Assembly: GCA_038503035.1 (NCBI GenBank)
Contig: JAVSML010000979.1
Span: forward strand, 170,357-234,356
Direction: 5' to 3'
Source: Crocodylus rhombifer
Taxonomy: Eukaryota > Chordata > Crocodylia > Crocodylidae
Length of the DNA stretch: 64,000 nt
Part shown: positions 1 through 11,615 of the stretch, one piece after another
How positions within the stretch are numbered: position 1 is the first letter of the stretch
Layout of the letters: every line of letters starts with the position of its first letter
Program-made: the position numbers and the translations under genes
Notes under the pieces: model-generated
What the model saw: the letters and a program-made list of their open reading frames with translations, nothing else
Told to the model about the DNA's origin: nothing
The model's database searches: none

Positions 1-2
1 GT

Positions 3-490
3 GGGGACTTTAATTGTACCACCGATAACCTGCTCAACCATACAGGGCCCGAGCCTCACCTGCCCTCAGCCCGCAAGCTGCAGTCCATCTTGGAGACTGC
101 AGGCCTCGTCGATGTCAGCGAGCCCTGCACCCCGACACGCGCCAGTACACCTGGGCCAGGATGACTGCCGGGGGTCTCACTATGGCCTTTCTCGACCGCA
201 TTTATGCCACCAGGCACTACCTGCCACTCCTACACAGCGGCCGCATCGTTCCCTCAGGCCTGTCAGACCACGGCCTAGCTTTTTGTGACCTGAGCCTGCC
301 AGGGAGAACCTGCACACGAGTGCCTTATTGGTGGTTCAATGTCAGCCTGCTTCAAGACTCTTACTTCTGGGACTGCTTTGCCAACTTTTGGCGGGGCTGG
401 GAGGCCACAAGACCGAATTACTCCTCCTGGAAGCTATGGTGGCCACAAATGAACTGCACCACCATATCAGAGAGCTGGAGGAGGACGTGA
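3..490 (+). pseudogene. Tx1-like LINE endonuclease domain, C-terminal part
   Basis: The frame beginning at base 3 opens with GDFN, the catalytic Asp/Asn motif of the exonuclease-endonuclease-phosphatase fold, and runs to a stop near 163. Reading then continues in the frame of 161-490, which carries DRIYATRHYL and LSDHGLAF, the expected spacing to the SDH box that completes the active site. The domain would nick target DNA for target-primed reverse transcription. One frameshift separates the two parts. The N-terminal half is beyond the window. Identification rests on motif order and continuity with the RT downstream. Confidence 0.75.
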
Positions 491-813
491 TAAAGCTCGA
501 GGCTGCCCTGCTGGCAGCCAGCAGTGATGCGGTGCTGTGTGAGAGCCTCTGGTTCTGGAAGAAGTGCCTGCATGACTTGGCGGACAGTGCGGCCCGTGGA
601 GCGAGGATTCGCGTGCGCTGCCAAGAGCTGGCCGAAACGGATGCCCCGACCCGCTTCTTTTTCCACCTGGAGTGACGGCGGGCAGCGAGCAAAGTCTTAG
701 ATCACCTCAAGACCTCTGAGGGCCAGGTCATCACTGACCCAGGTGAAATACATGAGCATGCTGTTGCTTTCTATCGTGACCTGTTTGCGGCTGAGCCGTC
801 TTGCCCTGACGCC

Positions 814-1698
814 GTGCGGGAACTCCATGCGGGCCTGCCACACCTTGGTGCCCTGGAGGCCGGCAAGCTTGAGCGGGAGTTGTCTCTGGCGAAGCTGGCG
901 GCGGCCGCAGCTGGCCTCACCTCCGGCAAAGCCCCAGGCCTCAATGGGCTACCTGTGGAGTTCTACAAGGCTTTCTGGACTCTTCTCGGCCCCTGCCTCC
1001 TGCGCATTTTCCAGGAGAGTCTTCCCAACAAGGTCTTGCCGATCAGTTGCCGCCGTGCAGTGCTCATGCTGCTGCCCAAGAAAGGAGACCTTGGCTGCAT
1101 TAAGAACTTGTGGCCGGTCTCCCTGCTGTGCGCGGATTACAAGATCCTGGCCAAAGCGCTGGCCACCTGCCTCCGCACTGTCATGGCCTCCATCACTGGG
1201 CCTGAGCAGAGCTACTGCGTGCCGGGCAGAACCATCCAAGACAACCTGTTTCTGCTGCATGACCTACTTATAGCCAGTGAACTCTTTGGCTTGAACGTTG
1301 GCCTTATCTCTCTGGACCAGGAGAAAGCCTTTCACCGGGTGGACCACGCCTACCTCTTTTGGACCCTGGAGGCCTTTGGCTTTGGGCCTCTTTTCACCGG
1401 TGCCCTCCGGGTCTTGTATCGAGACACTTCCAGCCAGCTCAAGGTGAACGGCGGGCTCTGTTCCCCGTTCCCCGCACGCAGAGGCATCCGTCAGGGCTGC
1501 CCCCTGTTGGGCATGCTCTATGCCCTGGCCATTGAGCCACTGCTGCATGCGCTGCAGCGCTGCCTGAGCAGTGTGGCCTTGCCACCAGCCGTGGGCCCGT
1601 CCCTTGCCCCTCCACTGTGGCTCTCAGCGTATGCAGATGATGTGGCCATCTTCCTTAACACCCAGGAAGACTTGGAGGCCCTGACAACCTGCTGGTGA
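814..1698 (+). pseudogene. Tx1-like LINE reverse transcriptase domain
   Basis: A 294-residue open segment covers the RT fingers and palm. Visible blocks are GKAPGLNGLPVEFYKAFW (residues about 39-56), LLPKKGDLGCIKN, a motif A equivalent ISLDQEKAFHRVDH, the motif B equivalent ARRGIRQGCPL, and the catalytic YADD at residues 273-276 (bases 1630-1641). The canonical third-block R/D residues show decay (KAFHRVDH where AFDRVDH is usual). The frame stops at 1696-1698, but homologous sequence resumes downstream in other frames (1774-2139, 2397-2993), so the ORF is broken, not naturally short. A flanking piece at 328-675 in the same orientation fills the EN-RT linker. Confidence 0.85.
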
Positions 1699-2896
1699 GC
1701 CTACGAATGCGCTTCTTCAGCCCGTATCAACTGGGCCAAGAGCGATACCCTGCTGCTTGGAGAGTGGATCGCTATGACCCCCCTGCCCTTGCCCAGGGGC
1801 CTCAGCTGGCGCCGCGAGGGCGTTAAGATCCTGGACGTGTTCCTGGGGCCACCAACCTTCATGGCGCGCAACTGGGACGGCCTCAAGGAAGGAGTGAAGG
1901 CCCACCTACAAAGGTGGCACTGGTGCCTACCCAGCCTCTCCTACCGTGGATGCGTCCTCATCATGAACAACCTTGTGGCGGCGAGCCTGTGGCATCAGTG
2001 CGCTGTACTCGATCTGCCAGGGGACCTGCTCAAGAAACTCCAGCGCCTCCTGGTTGACTTCTTCTGGGACGGGCGCCACTGGCTCCCACAACCTTTCCTT
2101 TACCTACCTGTGACTGAGGGGGGGCCAGAGTTTGGTTGACCTGGTAAGCAGGGTGGTCGCCTTCCACCTCCAGGCCCTCCAGCGACTCCTGTACAGTGAG
2201 AAGCGCCCAGCTTGGCAACACCTGGCATGCTGGTTTCTACAGAGGGTGGGGGCCCTCAGCTTTGACCAGGAGCTCTTCCTGTTGGACCTTACGCTTTTGA
2301 ACTGGGCCGTGCTTCCAGTCTTACTGTAGTGTGGTATGAGCCTGGCAAGCCACTTTCTACCTCCAGTCCCAGGCCCGTCACCTCCAGTTCCCGCAGTTGC
2401 TGGGGGAACACCTGGTGCACAACCCAACGCTGAGGCGCCCCATGCTGAGCCTGGCCTCTGCCAGTCTCACGGATGCTCTCATTCAGGCGCGTGTTCTCTG
2501 CCTGAGTCACCTCCTTGACCCCGCTCGGTCAGCCTGGCTCTTGCCCGAGGCCTTGAGCAGCTGGCTGGGCATGCGCTCCGTTCGCAGCGAGGGCCGTCTC
2601 CTGTGTGACATCCGGGCTGCCCTCCCATTGGAGGCGGCAGCCGTCCTGGAGGACCATCTCCGGGCGGACCAGGTCCCCTGCACTGAGGATGCCCCGAGCG
2701 AGGCTTTCCCTGCATTACCAGTCACCCCAGCCATGGCCGACGATCTGGCCGGCAGCCCTGGCACCCTGCTGACACTCCCTGTGCCTCCTGACAGTGACAC
2801 GGGTTGTCCTTTTGCGTTTTTGTCGCGTAGAGCTTTATATGCCTGGGTGGTTCACGTCAGCCATGCCCAAGTGCTGGCGGGCCACCCCGATACACC

Positions 2897-3601
2897 GTGG
2901 CGATGGCCCACCCAGCGTGGCACACATTGTATAAGCTGCCAATTGCCAAGAAGCCTGGCAACCTGCAGTGGCGGTTGCTGCACAGCATCCTAGCCACTGG
3001 CACGTTTGCGTCCCACTTGGACCCAGCCGCCTCGACAGCCTGCCCCTTCTGCCTGGGGGGTGTTGAGGAGACCCTCTTTCACGCTTTTCTTGACTGCCCC
3101 CGCCTGCAGCCGCTCTTTGTCACCCTTGGGCTGCTGCTGCAGGCTCTGGGCAGGAGCTTTTTGGAGACCACCTACATGTGCTCCTGCCCGTACCTGGCGG
3201 CTGAGAAGGGCCCCGTCTGCCTGGCCAACTTTGTACTGGGTCAGGCCAAGTTGGCCATCCTCAAGAGCCACCAGAACTGGCTTGCCGGGACCGGCTCAGA
3301 TGATGCCTCCTGGTGCAGGCGCGCCTCTCACTGGAGTTTGAGCATGCTGTGCTCTGGCGGACAGTGCCCACCTTTGAGATGCGATGGGCCATTGAGGGAG
3401 TGCTATGCCAGGTGGGGGATGGCTGTCTCAAATACATGCTCTGATGTCATGACCGGTCTGGGCGACTGGGCTGGCTCGGTGTCGAACTGTGACTTCCAGC
3501 TTGTGCCGCATCCTGGGCCCTCACCAGGCTGCTTTTTTGCTCTCTTTTGTGTGGAAGTTGAAGTTTTTGTTACATGTATGATGGGATGGAGCAGGGTCTG
3601 A
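2897..3601 (+). pseudogene. Tx1-like LINE C-terminal domain with Cys/His motif
   Basis: This 234-residue open segment follows the RT in the same element. It contains AWHTLYKLPIAKKPGNLQWR, a stretch of a kind seen after the RT in Tx1-type proteins, and then ACPFCLGGVEETLFHAFLDC, a CxxC...HxxxxC arrangement typical of the C-terminal zinc-binding motif that ends many LINE ORF2 proteins. The last roughly 100 residues lose similarity to anything I recognise and probably reflect a frameshift. The domain is thought to help bind template RNA or target DNA. It is 3' adjacent to the RT segment with only frame changes between them. Confidence 0.7.
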
Positions 3602-3795
3602 ATTGTTTATGACTGTGTGGCCGGCACGCCGACTGCGTAATTAGCATATAAGACACGACGTGAAATGCAGCGAAGGTGTCTGTCACGGTGTGACGTGTTG
3701 GTTGTTGGTTTGGTAGTAAGTTGTTTGTGTTCTCACTTTGTAAGCGGCCACCATTGTTGTATACCTGAACCCCTGAATAAAGTAATGAAAAAGTC
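3602..3795 (+). other. LINE 3' UTR and polyadenylation signal
   Basis: The stretch after the last LINE ORF stop is non-coding and relatively CpG-rich compared with the flank. It carries AATAAA at 3776-3781, followed by an A-rich end at about 3785-3800, after which the sequence becomes AT-rich genomic DNA. This fixes the 3' end and plus orientation of the element. Confidence 0.7.
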
Positions 3796-3800
3796 AAAGT

Positions 3801-5040
3801 CTTTCTTTTTGACCAGTAATTCCATGTTTCTTGTGTCCAAGAAACATTATCTGCTTAAACTGCTGATAGGGTAAAATGTTTTTGATGAATCAGAGTTTCC
3901 AGGTAAAAAAAAGTCTCTAATATCAAATGCAGTCCAGAAAACTAAGACACCTAAAATTGTTTTCTTTAATTACAAATATACAGCACTTTTTCATCAGTTC
4001 TACTCATCAGTTTTTCAAAATACAGACAGTAAATCAATGGTTGAGCTGGGAAACAACCATCACGTCTCCCTCAAGTCTTATTCAGTACAAATTTGTGTTA
4101 TTATTAGCATAACCACAAATACTAATACTTGATTTTTTTTTCCTGGGATAGATCTCTCCAGAAGCTGGAAAATTTGTGTTGGAAATTAAATATACACTGG
4201 AGGAACATATTTTCCATGCATTTGTGCTATTTTTGGAAGAAAAGAAGAGATCACTGTGAGTTCACATCTGTAAATGTTCTTAGATTAGAGCACCCTGCTT
4301 GTAGTTTATTCCATCAAAGAGAACATTTTATCATGTCTATGCTAAGTTTTTTCTTTAAGTTTTCCACTTGAATAAATAACTTGTTTTAGATTGTAATCAA
4401 CTAGATTTATTATTTTCTTACTAGTAGCCTTATGGGATGGACATTTGGCTCTTTGCAGTTAGGATTTATCATAAGGCTTCCATGTTTATATGCTTTATTT
4501 TCACAGGGAATAAATGGCTTTTGATGGGTATACCCTAATTTTGTTTATAAATCTGAGCTTACAATAAATATAAAACAACATAATGGCTTGGCTTTTTGCC
4601 ATTAATGCTGTATTTTGGGCAAATGCAATAGCTTATTGCCAAGAGCAAAGAAAGGGGGGGGGAATACACTTATCAGCTTGAACCAGAAATAGTCAAGAGA
4701 TTTTCCATCAAAAACTGTTCCCTTGTAAGAGAAAAAAAATGAAAATAAAGTTCTGAAATTAAGGATTCAACAAATTCCTTGCATCTAAAATGTTTAATTT
4801 TTAACAAATGAAATGTAATGGCTAATAAAAAGAAAAAACTAAAATGCTATTAAATAGGGAGTTTTTATTACATGCAAATAATGCTCAAGTTAATTACAAT
4901 ATACATATGAACTTGACTATTCCCTCTGTTCTTGTGGAGAGGACATGGCATAGATTTTTTCCAAAGAAAACATTTTACTGTGGGGAAAGGAAATGATCCT
5001 TTTGCACCTGGATATTTTTCAGGATGTAGATGAGCAATTA
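3801..5040. other. AT-rich DNA, no gene seen
   Basis: This is AT-rich, low-complexity non-coding sequence with only short chance ORFs (the longest about 80 codons at 4129-4371, with no recognisable domain). I see no repeat ends, splice-flanked exon or RNA gene here. Confidence 0.5.
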
Positions 5041-5049
5041 CCTATCATC

Positions 5050-5440
5050 ATGGATCTTGGTTCTCTCTGATTTAAAAAAAATGCCCAAGTTTTGGTTTAA
5101 AATATAACCCCAAATCCACAGTTTCCATGATTAAAATGAAACACCACTAATATATATGGCTGCCTATAAGTATATAAAGGGGTACATCAGGATCTGGGAG
5201 AACAGTTGTTCACCAGGGCTCCCCAAGGGATGACTAGGTCTAATGGCCATAAACTTCTAGAAGGCCAATTTCAGACTTGATTATATATATATATAGACAT
5301 ATTACAGATATAATATTATATTGGTAGTGTTTCATTTTAATTTTAATCATGGGAAAATGTGGATTTAAGTTTAGTGTTTTTCATCCAAAAATTGGAAATT
5401 TTTTTTTAATCATAGACAATCAGCAGGGATCCTGGTTATC
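5050..5440. mobile_element. Hairpin MITE with long inverted arms
   Basis: Bases 5052-5150 (starting ggatcttggttctctctgat) reappear inverted at about 5318-5440. Shared blocks are the AAATCCACA.TTTCC.ATGATTAAAAT core and AATGAAACACC.ACTAATAT. The arms face each other across a centre of about 160 bp containing a (TA) run at 5281-5294. The same family recurs at 62367-62563, where target-site duplications define it as a hAT-like element, and as fragments near 45.07 and 54.0 kb. The outer right end here is rearranged (cagggatcctgg reads outward in the forward sense), so boundaries are approximate. Confidence 0.65.
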
Positions 5441-7399
5441 TCAAATTATGTGAAGTGGCGGAGGTGTTGAATTTGTTGTGGGCATAGTGTGTGTAGCTGC
5501 TGTCCAGTGAGAGTATCCTGGCTTATCTTAGATTGATGAGAAGACAGAGAAACAGAAAAATCTTTACCCAATTTAATTTTTCAACAATAATTTCCTAGTT
5601 TCTTCCTTTCCAGATTTACAAGTTGCCAGTCATCATGTTAACATATAAAGGAAGAAGACTTGCATGTGGACAAAATATATGGTGAGACTTCACACTCCTT
5701 AATGTATGCTCTTAGTATTAAAAATAGTCTAGATTTTTTTGCCTGGGTTCATGAGCCTTCTGTACTAGCTGTGATAACTTATGACCCCCGTGTTGCCATT
5801 ACCTTGTAATAGGTGCTATAGATATTTGTCCTGTAGCTACTTGTTAACCAATCACTAAATCAAAAGAAATACCAGCTATAGAGGCTTATCAAAAGGCTAT
5901 TTCTGGAGACTTATCATACATTTGGAGCTATTACATTAATACTTGTATCAGGGTAGATGATAGAATAGATTCCGAAAAATAAGCTTTGAAGAAGTCTACC
6001 ACCTGCTGATTAGCATTTCTTTTACAGCTCCAAACTGATGTGAAATTAGCTTGACTCTTTTCTATGATATTGATTTAATTTAGAACAGAGTCTTTATGTA
6101 AATCAAAACATACACTATTGAGAACAATGTTATTAGATAACTGGAGTACCTCCAAAGGCTACTTAAGCAGCCTAATTTAATGGTGAGCAAAAGGAGTAAA
6201 AGAATGATACTTTTGGGAACGTATTTTTGTGCTACTTTAGATTCAGGGACAGATCCATGTGGGCTAAACTGGTGTAGCCACACCTGCTTTACAACCAAGA
6301 GCTCTGGTCTCAGCCACTGAAAAGTGAACTCTGTGCTGCTACCTCACCCCTTTCCTCCACTTTAAGCACCATGTTTCCATGCCTATTTAGATCCAAAACT
6401 TAATGGCAACTACTTTTTGCAACGTCTCATTAACTATGTACCTGTAACATCCATTTCTTCTTCATTAAAGGAATAGACATGTTGCATTTTTGTTTTTGTT
6501 TTGCTTTTCATTTGGGTTTTAACAATCAAGTTATAGTAACAAATGAAGGGTGGAACAGGGAACCAAAGGACTCCTGTTACTGCAGGAAACTTATCTGGCC
6601 CTGTGATACACAGGCTAACTACTTGTAAACCAGCTGGCAACTACCAGGCAGACTTCTAGCTACATTGGTAGTGGCTGCCCTTGGGGGAGTATTCCTCCCA
6701 AGGTGACAGTCACAGAGTAGTAACCTGCAAAGAGGACAGGTCTGTAAGTAGCCATCTCAGAAGCCCAGAGATGTAGTCAACTGAGCCAAACCCTTATAGG
6801 GAAAACAAACTGGTCCTCAGGCATAGAAGGGGACTGTCTGTCGAGTCATATGACCGGATTGGACTGGACTTAGGAGACACATAAAGACAATGTTTGAGTC
6901 CAGTAAATCAGTCTGGCTCTGTAGGCTAAAAGGAAAAGAAGCTCCTAAACAGGAAGGCTGAAGAGGACTAACTGGATGACTTGAGAGGCCCAGAGATCCA
7001 CAAACAAGATGCTTAGAGCATGTAGGGAAGTAGGACCTAGTACTGGCAGGAGTGTGATGGTTCATCCAGGGAGCTGATGTTTATGTTGAAACCCAATGTG
7101 GGGAAAGCCTATTATGGTTAGAAAGGTTGTTAGTTTGTTATATTTGACCAGTAGTTTTGGTTTGGAACTATTAGGGAGGTGGAGGTCCTGGCTGTTCCTG
7201 CAGGGCATGCAACTTCCTTGAACCCAGCCAAGTCTGGGACTCAGGCTACAAGAGTAGCAGAGACAGGGCCAGAAGTCCAGTGCCTGAGCAGGACCTGAAC
7301 TAGGGTCAGGGTCCCACATTATAAGAAGGGCAAAACAAGTGACCTGGATAGGTAAGAACAGGGGTCAGTGACCCATATCTCAGGAAGGGTGGGATCAGT
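5441..7399. other. Intergenic or intronic DNA, no gene seen
   Basis: Sequence of ordinary composition. The short ORFs on the minus strand (6080-6298, 6434-6640, 6817-7065, 7062-7319) have no domain or family likeness that I can recognise. No repeat boundary could be fixed. Confidence 0.45.
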
Positions 7400-7590
7400 C
7401 TAGATATACGTTGCCAAGAAGGCTAAAGGCATACTGGGCTGCATTGGTAGGTGTGTTGCCAGTAGGTCAAGGAAAGTAATTATTCCCCTCTATTCAGCAC
7501 TGGTGAGGCCACATCTGGAGTACTGTGTCAGTTTTGGGCCCTCCACTACAGAAAGGATGTGGACAAATTGGACCCAACAGCTAGTAGATC
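7400..7590 (+). mobile_element. CR1 LINE fragment (RT C-terminal part)
   Basis: Translation of the plus strand gives a stretch like [19 protein letters not shown], then [22 protein letters not shown], the hallmark block after the CR1 reverse transcriptase (compare LPLYSTLVRPQLEYCVQF in the longer copy at 50.0-52.3 kb). The similarity ends soon after base 7580, where unrelated sequence begins. It is a short, decayed fragment. Confidence 0.75.
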
Positions 7591-7806
7591 AGGACTCTCT
7601 CTGGGACCCTGGGCAACCTCTCTTTATCCTGGCAATGATAACAGCAAGGTGTGGCAGAAAAGAGGGCAAGATAGGAAGGATATCTAGAGCCGGAGCTGAA
7701 CAGGAGCTGCATGGCCACCAGGGGTGTCATGGCTGGGGCCTAGTCTTGCTACAAGGCAGTATAAAAATGATGGATACATAAGAGAAACCTGCTTGCATTT
7801 TCTAAG

Positions 7807-8515
7807 CATATAGCATTGTAGGGAATCAAAGAAACATAAATCCTAAAGTATTTGAGGTAATACATCTATTAATATGAAAGGAAATTGTGATGCCCTGCTC
7901 AAGGCAGCAGCATCCCTGACTAAATTATCCCAATCAAGTGCTTGTATAACCTGGTCTTTAAAATTTCCAAAGATGGAGATTCTACAACCTATCTGGTAGC
8001 CTGTTCCAAAGCTTAACTACTCGCATTGTGAGAAAGTTCTTCCTAATATCCAACTTAAATTTCCCTAGCTGCAATTTGAGATCATTGCTCCTTGTCTTGT
8101 CCTCTGAAACCATAATCTACTTCTATCCTCTTCAGGCATTTGAGAATGTTATCAACCCTCTCCCTTGCCCCAGTCTTCTTTTCTGTAGACTAAATAATCT
8201 CTGTTCTTTCAGCTATTCCTTTTAAGTGGCCTTTCCCAGCCCACTAATACATTTTTTTGCTACATCTTTCTACTCAGTCCTTCTTTCCTGAAGTGTGAGG
8301 CCCAAAACTGGACATAGTGCTCTAGATGAAGTCTCAGTAGTGCTGAACAGTCTGATCTGATTTCCCTTTAGTTGCAAGTGAAAGTCCTATTAATACTATC
8401 CAACATGGTATTTGCCTTGTTTGCAACAAGAGTACAGTGTTAACTCATATTCTGATTATGGTACACTCTACCCCATCCAGTATTTTTTTTCCATAGTACT
8501 GCAGCCTAAGCAGTC
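7807..8515 (-). mobile_element. CR1 LINE 3' part, antisense
   Basis: The plus strand reads as the reverse complement of a CR1 3' end. A degenerate terminal repeat sits near 7815-7850, followed by the antisense of the region that in other copies encodes the last residues (ttcttcctaatatccaactt at 8036-8055) and the EKLERV-type block near 8230-8300. It abuts the Harbinger-type MITE at 8526 and lies head to head with the CR1 fragment at 7.4 kb, so these are separate insertions. Confidence 0.78.
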
Positions 8516-8525
8516 ACTCCTCACT

Positions 8526-9084
8526 GGGAGTGTCTACACATACAAATTTACTGTGCAGTAACCAAAATTAGTGCACAGTACAGGTGCATGTCTACACATG
8601 TACACCCACACCTCTCAGTAAATATAGTGACATATACCAACTTGAGCGTAAATTTGATACCTGCTTCATGCAGGTACCAAATCTACAACCAATTAGTTAT
8701 TGCATAGTAATGCATGTGTAGATGTGTTACTGCAGAGTAACCCAGGGGGCCTCCCTGCTGGGTCTGCTCAGCAACTAGGAGGCCAGCCTAAGCCCAGCCC
8801 CAGGGCTCCTGGCTGGCCACCTCTCCTGGTTTCATCTTGGGACTAAAGTTAGTCCCATGTGTTGGCAGCTGTCTCTGGCTTCAGCTTGGGACTAAAGTTG
8901 GTCCAAAGGGCTGGCATTCATGTGGCCTAAAGCTGTAGCTCCCCCTGGCAGGCTGCTATGGCCTGCGACTAAATTTAGTCCCAGGTTGCCTGCATGCGTA
9001 GATGCTGACCTAGTCTCACTTACTGTGCAGAAATTTACTGCACAGTAAATTTAAGTCAGAGTAAATGACCATGTAGGCATACCC
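8526..9084. mobile_element. PIF/Harbinger-type MITE, 559 bp, 3-bp TSD ACT
   Basis: Termini are gggagtgtctacacatacaa on the left and the reverse complement of gtgggtatgcctacatgg on the right. Sub-terminal inverted blocks ttactgtgcagtaa (left) and ttactgcacagtaaattt (right) pair with each other. The element is flanked by ACT at 8523-8525 and ACT at 9085-9087. Short TIR, no coding capacity and a 3-bp duplication fit a PIF/Harbinger MITE. The usual duplication is TWA, so ACT is non-canonical and could be chance. Confidence 0.65.
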
Positions 9085-9149
9085 ACTCTGTATGTGTTCA
9101 TGTTAGCTTTATTGTAGTGTGCTACATATGTTGCATCTCATCCACATGT

Positions 9150-9185
9150 TGTGTGTGTGTATGTATGTATGTATGTATGTATATA
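9150..9185. repeat. (TG)n/(TATG)n microsatellite
   Basis: Simple repeat: tgtgtgtgtg followed by about six TATG units, ending in tatata. Confidence 0.9.
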
Positions 9186-10000
9186 CTTATATGTTAAATT
9201 ACTGGGCTCTCAGTAAATAGATGGCAATAGATGCTTAGTAATTGATACATAAAAGCTAGTGCATTAAATGAAGTATACGATTTCATTAAAGTTAAAATAT
9301 CAAACGGGACAACAAAATGATATAAACATGTATATTTTTTGAAGGATGTCATAACTCCATAATCCTTTAAACTCCCTTTCTACAAGGGAAAACACATTTC
9401 ACTGCAATCTGTACAAAGCAGAACACATAATAAAGATATCCTATTAAAATAAATTGTTTCAGAAACAATCTAATTTTTACTGTAATAAAAAAATGTAATC
9501 AGCAGCACATGTTTTAATCTGATGAAGAAACAATGGAGCTGATAATCAAAGTATTTTAATATGCAATTGCAAATGCAATATGTTTTATTAAAACCAGAAA
9601 ATAATACAACAAGATGTCTTTGTATTATCAGCTGCATTTGTTTCCAAGATAAATACAAATAATATTATCTGAATTTATTTATAAAAAATATTTTCCTCAG
9701 GGCTTTCCTTACAAGAAAATATCTTAGGCCACATAAACTGTTACAGATTGCAAATCTTGGTTCTACTGCAGATAGGCTAATTCATGGGGGAAAGTTCTAT
9801 GACAGAAGCCAATTTAGAAAAAGAAAGCAAGCAACACTGATTGATTCCCAAATTTGCAAAGGAAGTAGAAGGAAAGATAACATAAAATTAATTCTTGCAG
9901 CCCACAACAGGTTGATTTCTATATATTTAACATATCTCTGTCCCTTCACTTGTAAACATTCTTCTTCTTTCTACGTTGAGTCAAAATGAACCTTAAGGTA
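9186..10000. other. AT-rich DNA, no gene seen
   Basis: Very AT-rich sequence with no recognisable repeat ends or domain-bearing ORF. Confidence 0.45.
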
Positions 10001-10003
10001 TTA

Positions 10004-10342
10004 GGGGCATCTTTACATGTGCTCTGTGGTGTGTGTGTGTGGGGGGGGGGGACGTTAATTAGAGTGACTTTAATTAAGCACCCACAGTGTCATGTGTATT
10101 TTCAGCATCCCATGCTTCAAAATGGTGGTGGGAGTGCTTTAACTAAAGCTTTTTTGGTGAGCTTTAGTTTAAGCACCTTCACCACCATTTTGAAGCACAA
10201 TGATGTTGAATACCTGTGATGCTGAGGCTGCTGGAGCATTCTAATTAGCATGCCCAGCAGACTCAATTAATCAAGTCTGCTCTGACCTGTGCTGATTAGC
10301 ATGTGACTGATGGAGTAGGTGTTAGGCATATGCACAGGGGTC
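10004..10342. mobile_element. Harbinger-type MITE with internal palindrome, copy 1
   Basis: The element starts ggggcatctttacatgtgct after TTA (10001-10003). It contains a clear internal inverted repeat: ttcaaaatggtggtgggagt (from about 10117) pairs with caccaccattttgaagc (to about 10197) around ctttaactaaagctttttt. A G-run at 10040-10051 sits near the left end. The same sequence, inverted, forms the element at 29822-30128, and a third copy lies at 26268-26519. The right end near 10342 is eroded. Confidence 0.7.
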
Positions 10343-11053
10343 TTTGACGTCCTAACATTCAACATTTTGATTATGAAGCTAGAGTAAAGAAGAATCAACA
10401 TGTTACCTGTTAAATCAAACTATGATTAACTGATAAGTATCAAAATGTAGAGAATTATGATCAAAGGAATCTTTTTTCCTACTAGAATCCCAAGTGGATC
10501 ACTTCTTGTCCCTCCAATAATTGGTATTATTTAGCAACGGTGTGGCTGGTGTGGCAGAAAACAGAGAATTGATTTTACTAATACTAATGTTTGAAAAAGA
10601 TCCCAAGCCTGAGGATAGTAAAGAGGAAAGGCTATTGTAATGGATTGCTTAGTCAGGTGGGTACAAACAAACTACATATGTATTTGTATGGCATATTTAG
10701 GGTTGTATATAAAGGAACAAAAATCTTACATACATTGCAAGGGTCAGTGTCCTAGGAAACAGTGACTATAAAAAGGTTGTGTAAGTTTTTAGTTACCCGT
10801 TCAAACTACCAGCTACTAACTCTAATAGAAAGATTTACATGTTAAAGGCAATGGTGTTTGAGCCAAAGAATCTTGCACAGATACCAGCTTTAAGATGGAA
10901 AGTAATCGGATTACAATGAGCTAAAAAATAATCTTCAAGAGGGAACCAGATTCTTCCAGTATACCCTGAACCCAGAGAACTGAAGGAGGTCAGAGGATCA
11001 GAGAGGCTCTCCAATCCTGTCAAATCACCCCAAATCCACAAGCTCCCCACAGT

Positions 11054-11063
11054 NNNNNNNNNN
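11054..11063. other. Assembly gap (10 N)
   Basis: Ten N are followed directly by seven G. The true length and content are unknown. The antisense ORF that crosses it (10835-11215) is therefore not interpretable. Confidence 0.99.
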
Positions 11064-11354
11064 GGGGGGGTTCTGTCCGGCCTGGGAACAGGGCTAATTT
11101 TTGGCCCCCTGACTCCCTCCGCCCTAAGATGAGCAACCTTTCCACAGTGAACCAATTCCCCTTGATCCTGCCCACCACTCCCTCCAACCTGACTTACTTC
11201 CATCAGCTCCCACACCAGCGAACTCCAGTAAAGCCAGAACTGGGAGTGGCTTGCAGGATCAGAGGGGGGCTAAAAATATCCTGGTGCTGGGCGGGTGGGT
11301 GAGGGAGGATTTAAAAAAGTTCAGCCCCCGGGCTGAAGCCAGCTTTCTCATCCC

Positions 11355-11615
11355 CAGGGCTGCATTGGGAATTGTACAGAAGTTCAGCTAGGCTGGTCTT
11401 GCTGAACTCGATGTAAGCTAGACTACCTCCAAGGTACATTTAACTTAGATTGGACCAGCCAGTTTTTAATGGATCTAACCTTCCTGAACTTCTGTACAGT
11501 TTGCACTTAGATTGTCCTAACTAGGAAGCTAAGTGTAAGGCCTGCATTTAAGTTAGATCAGGTGGGCATTTTTAATGTGATCGAACCTCCCTGAACATTT
11601 GTACCCAGTCTTAGT
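11355..11615. mobile_element. Probable MITE with inverted ends (GTACAGAAGTTCAG type)
   Basis: The left end ttgtacagaagttcag pairs with the right end ctgaacatttgtaccc (inverted). Internally there are repeated blocks acattt/aacttagatt..gga and ..taagttagatcaggtgggc. Similar pieces with an aacttctgtacc-like end occur near 20.52-20.69, 28.2-28.3, 45.84-45.92 and 52.44-52.54 kb. No convincing target duplication was found, so the superfamily is left open. Confidence 0.5.

Larger units (their letters stand above)
1..3795 (+). mobile_element. Tx1-like (L1-Tx1 group) LINE, 5'-truncated by window edge
   Basis: This is a non-LTR retrotransposon on the plus strand. Read in order it shows the C-terminal part of an apurinic-type endonuclease (a GDFN box at bases 3-14 and an SDH box near 267), a linker, a reverse transcriptase with YADD at 1630-1641, a C-terminal region with a Cys/His motif near 3035-3095, and a 3' UTR ending in AATAAA (3776-3781) and an A-rich tail. 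The order EN-RT-C-terminal zinc finger is that of L1/Tx1 elements. The wording of the RT block (LLPKKGD, SLLCADYKILAKAL, VPGRTIQDN) is what I associate with Tx1-type rather than mammalian L1 elements. Several frameshifts and stops interrupt the frame, so the copy is inactive. The 5' end lies outside the window. Confidence 0.88.

Noticed and set aside
10835..11215. 126-codon ORF on the minus strand
   Set aside because: It runs through the assembly gap (N at 11054-11063), so the frame is not real evidence, and it has no family likeness.
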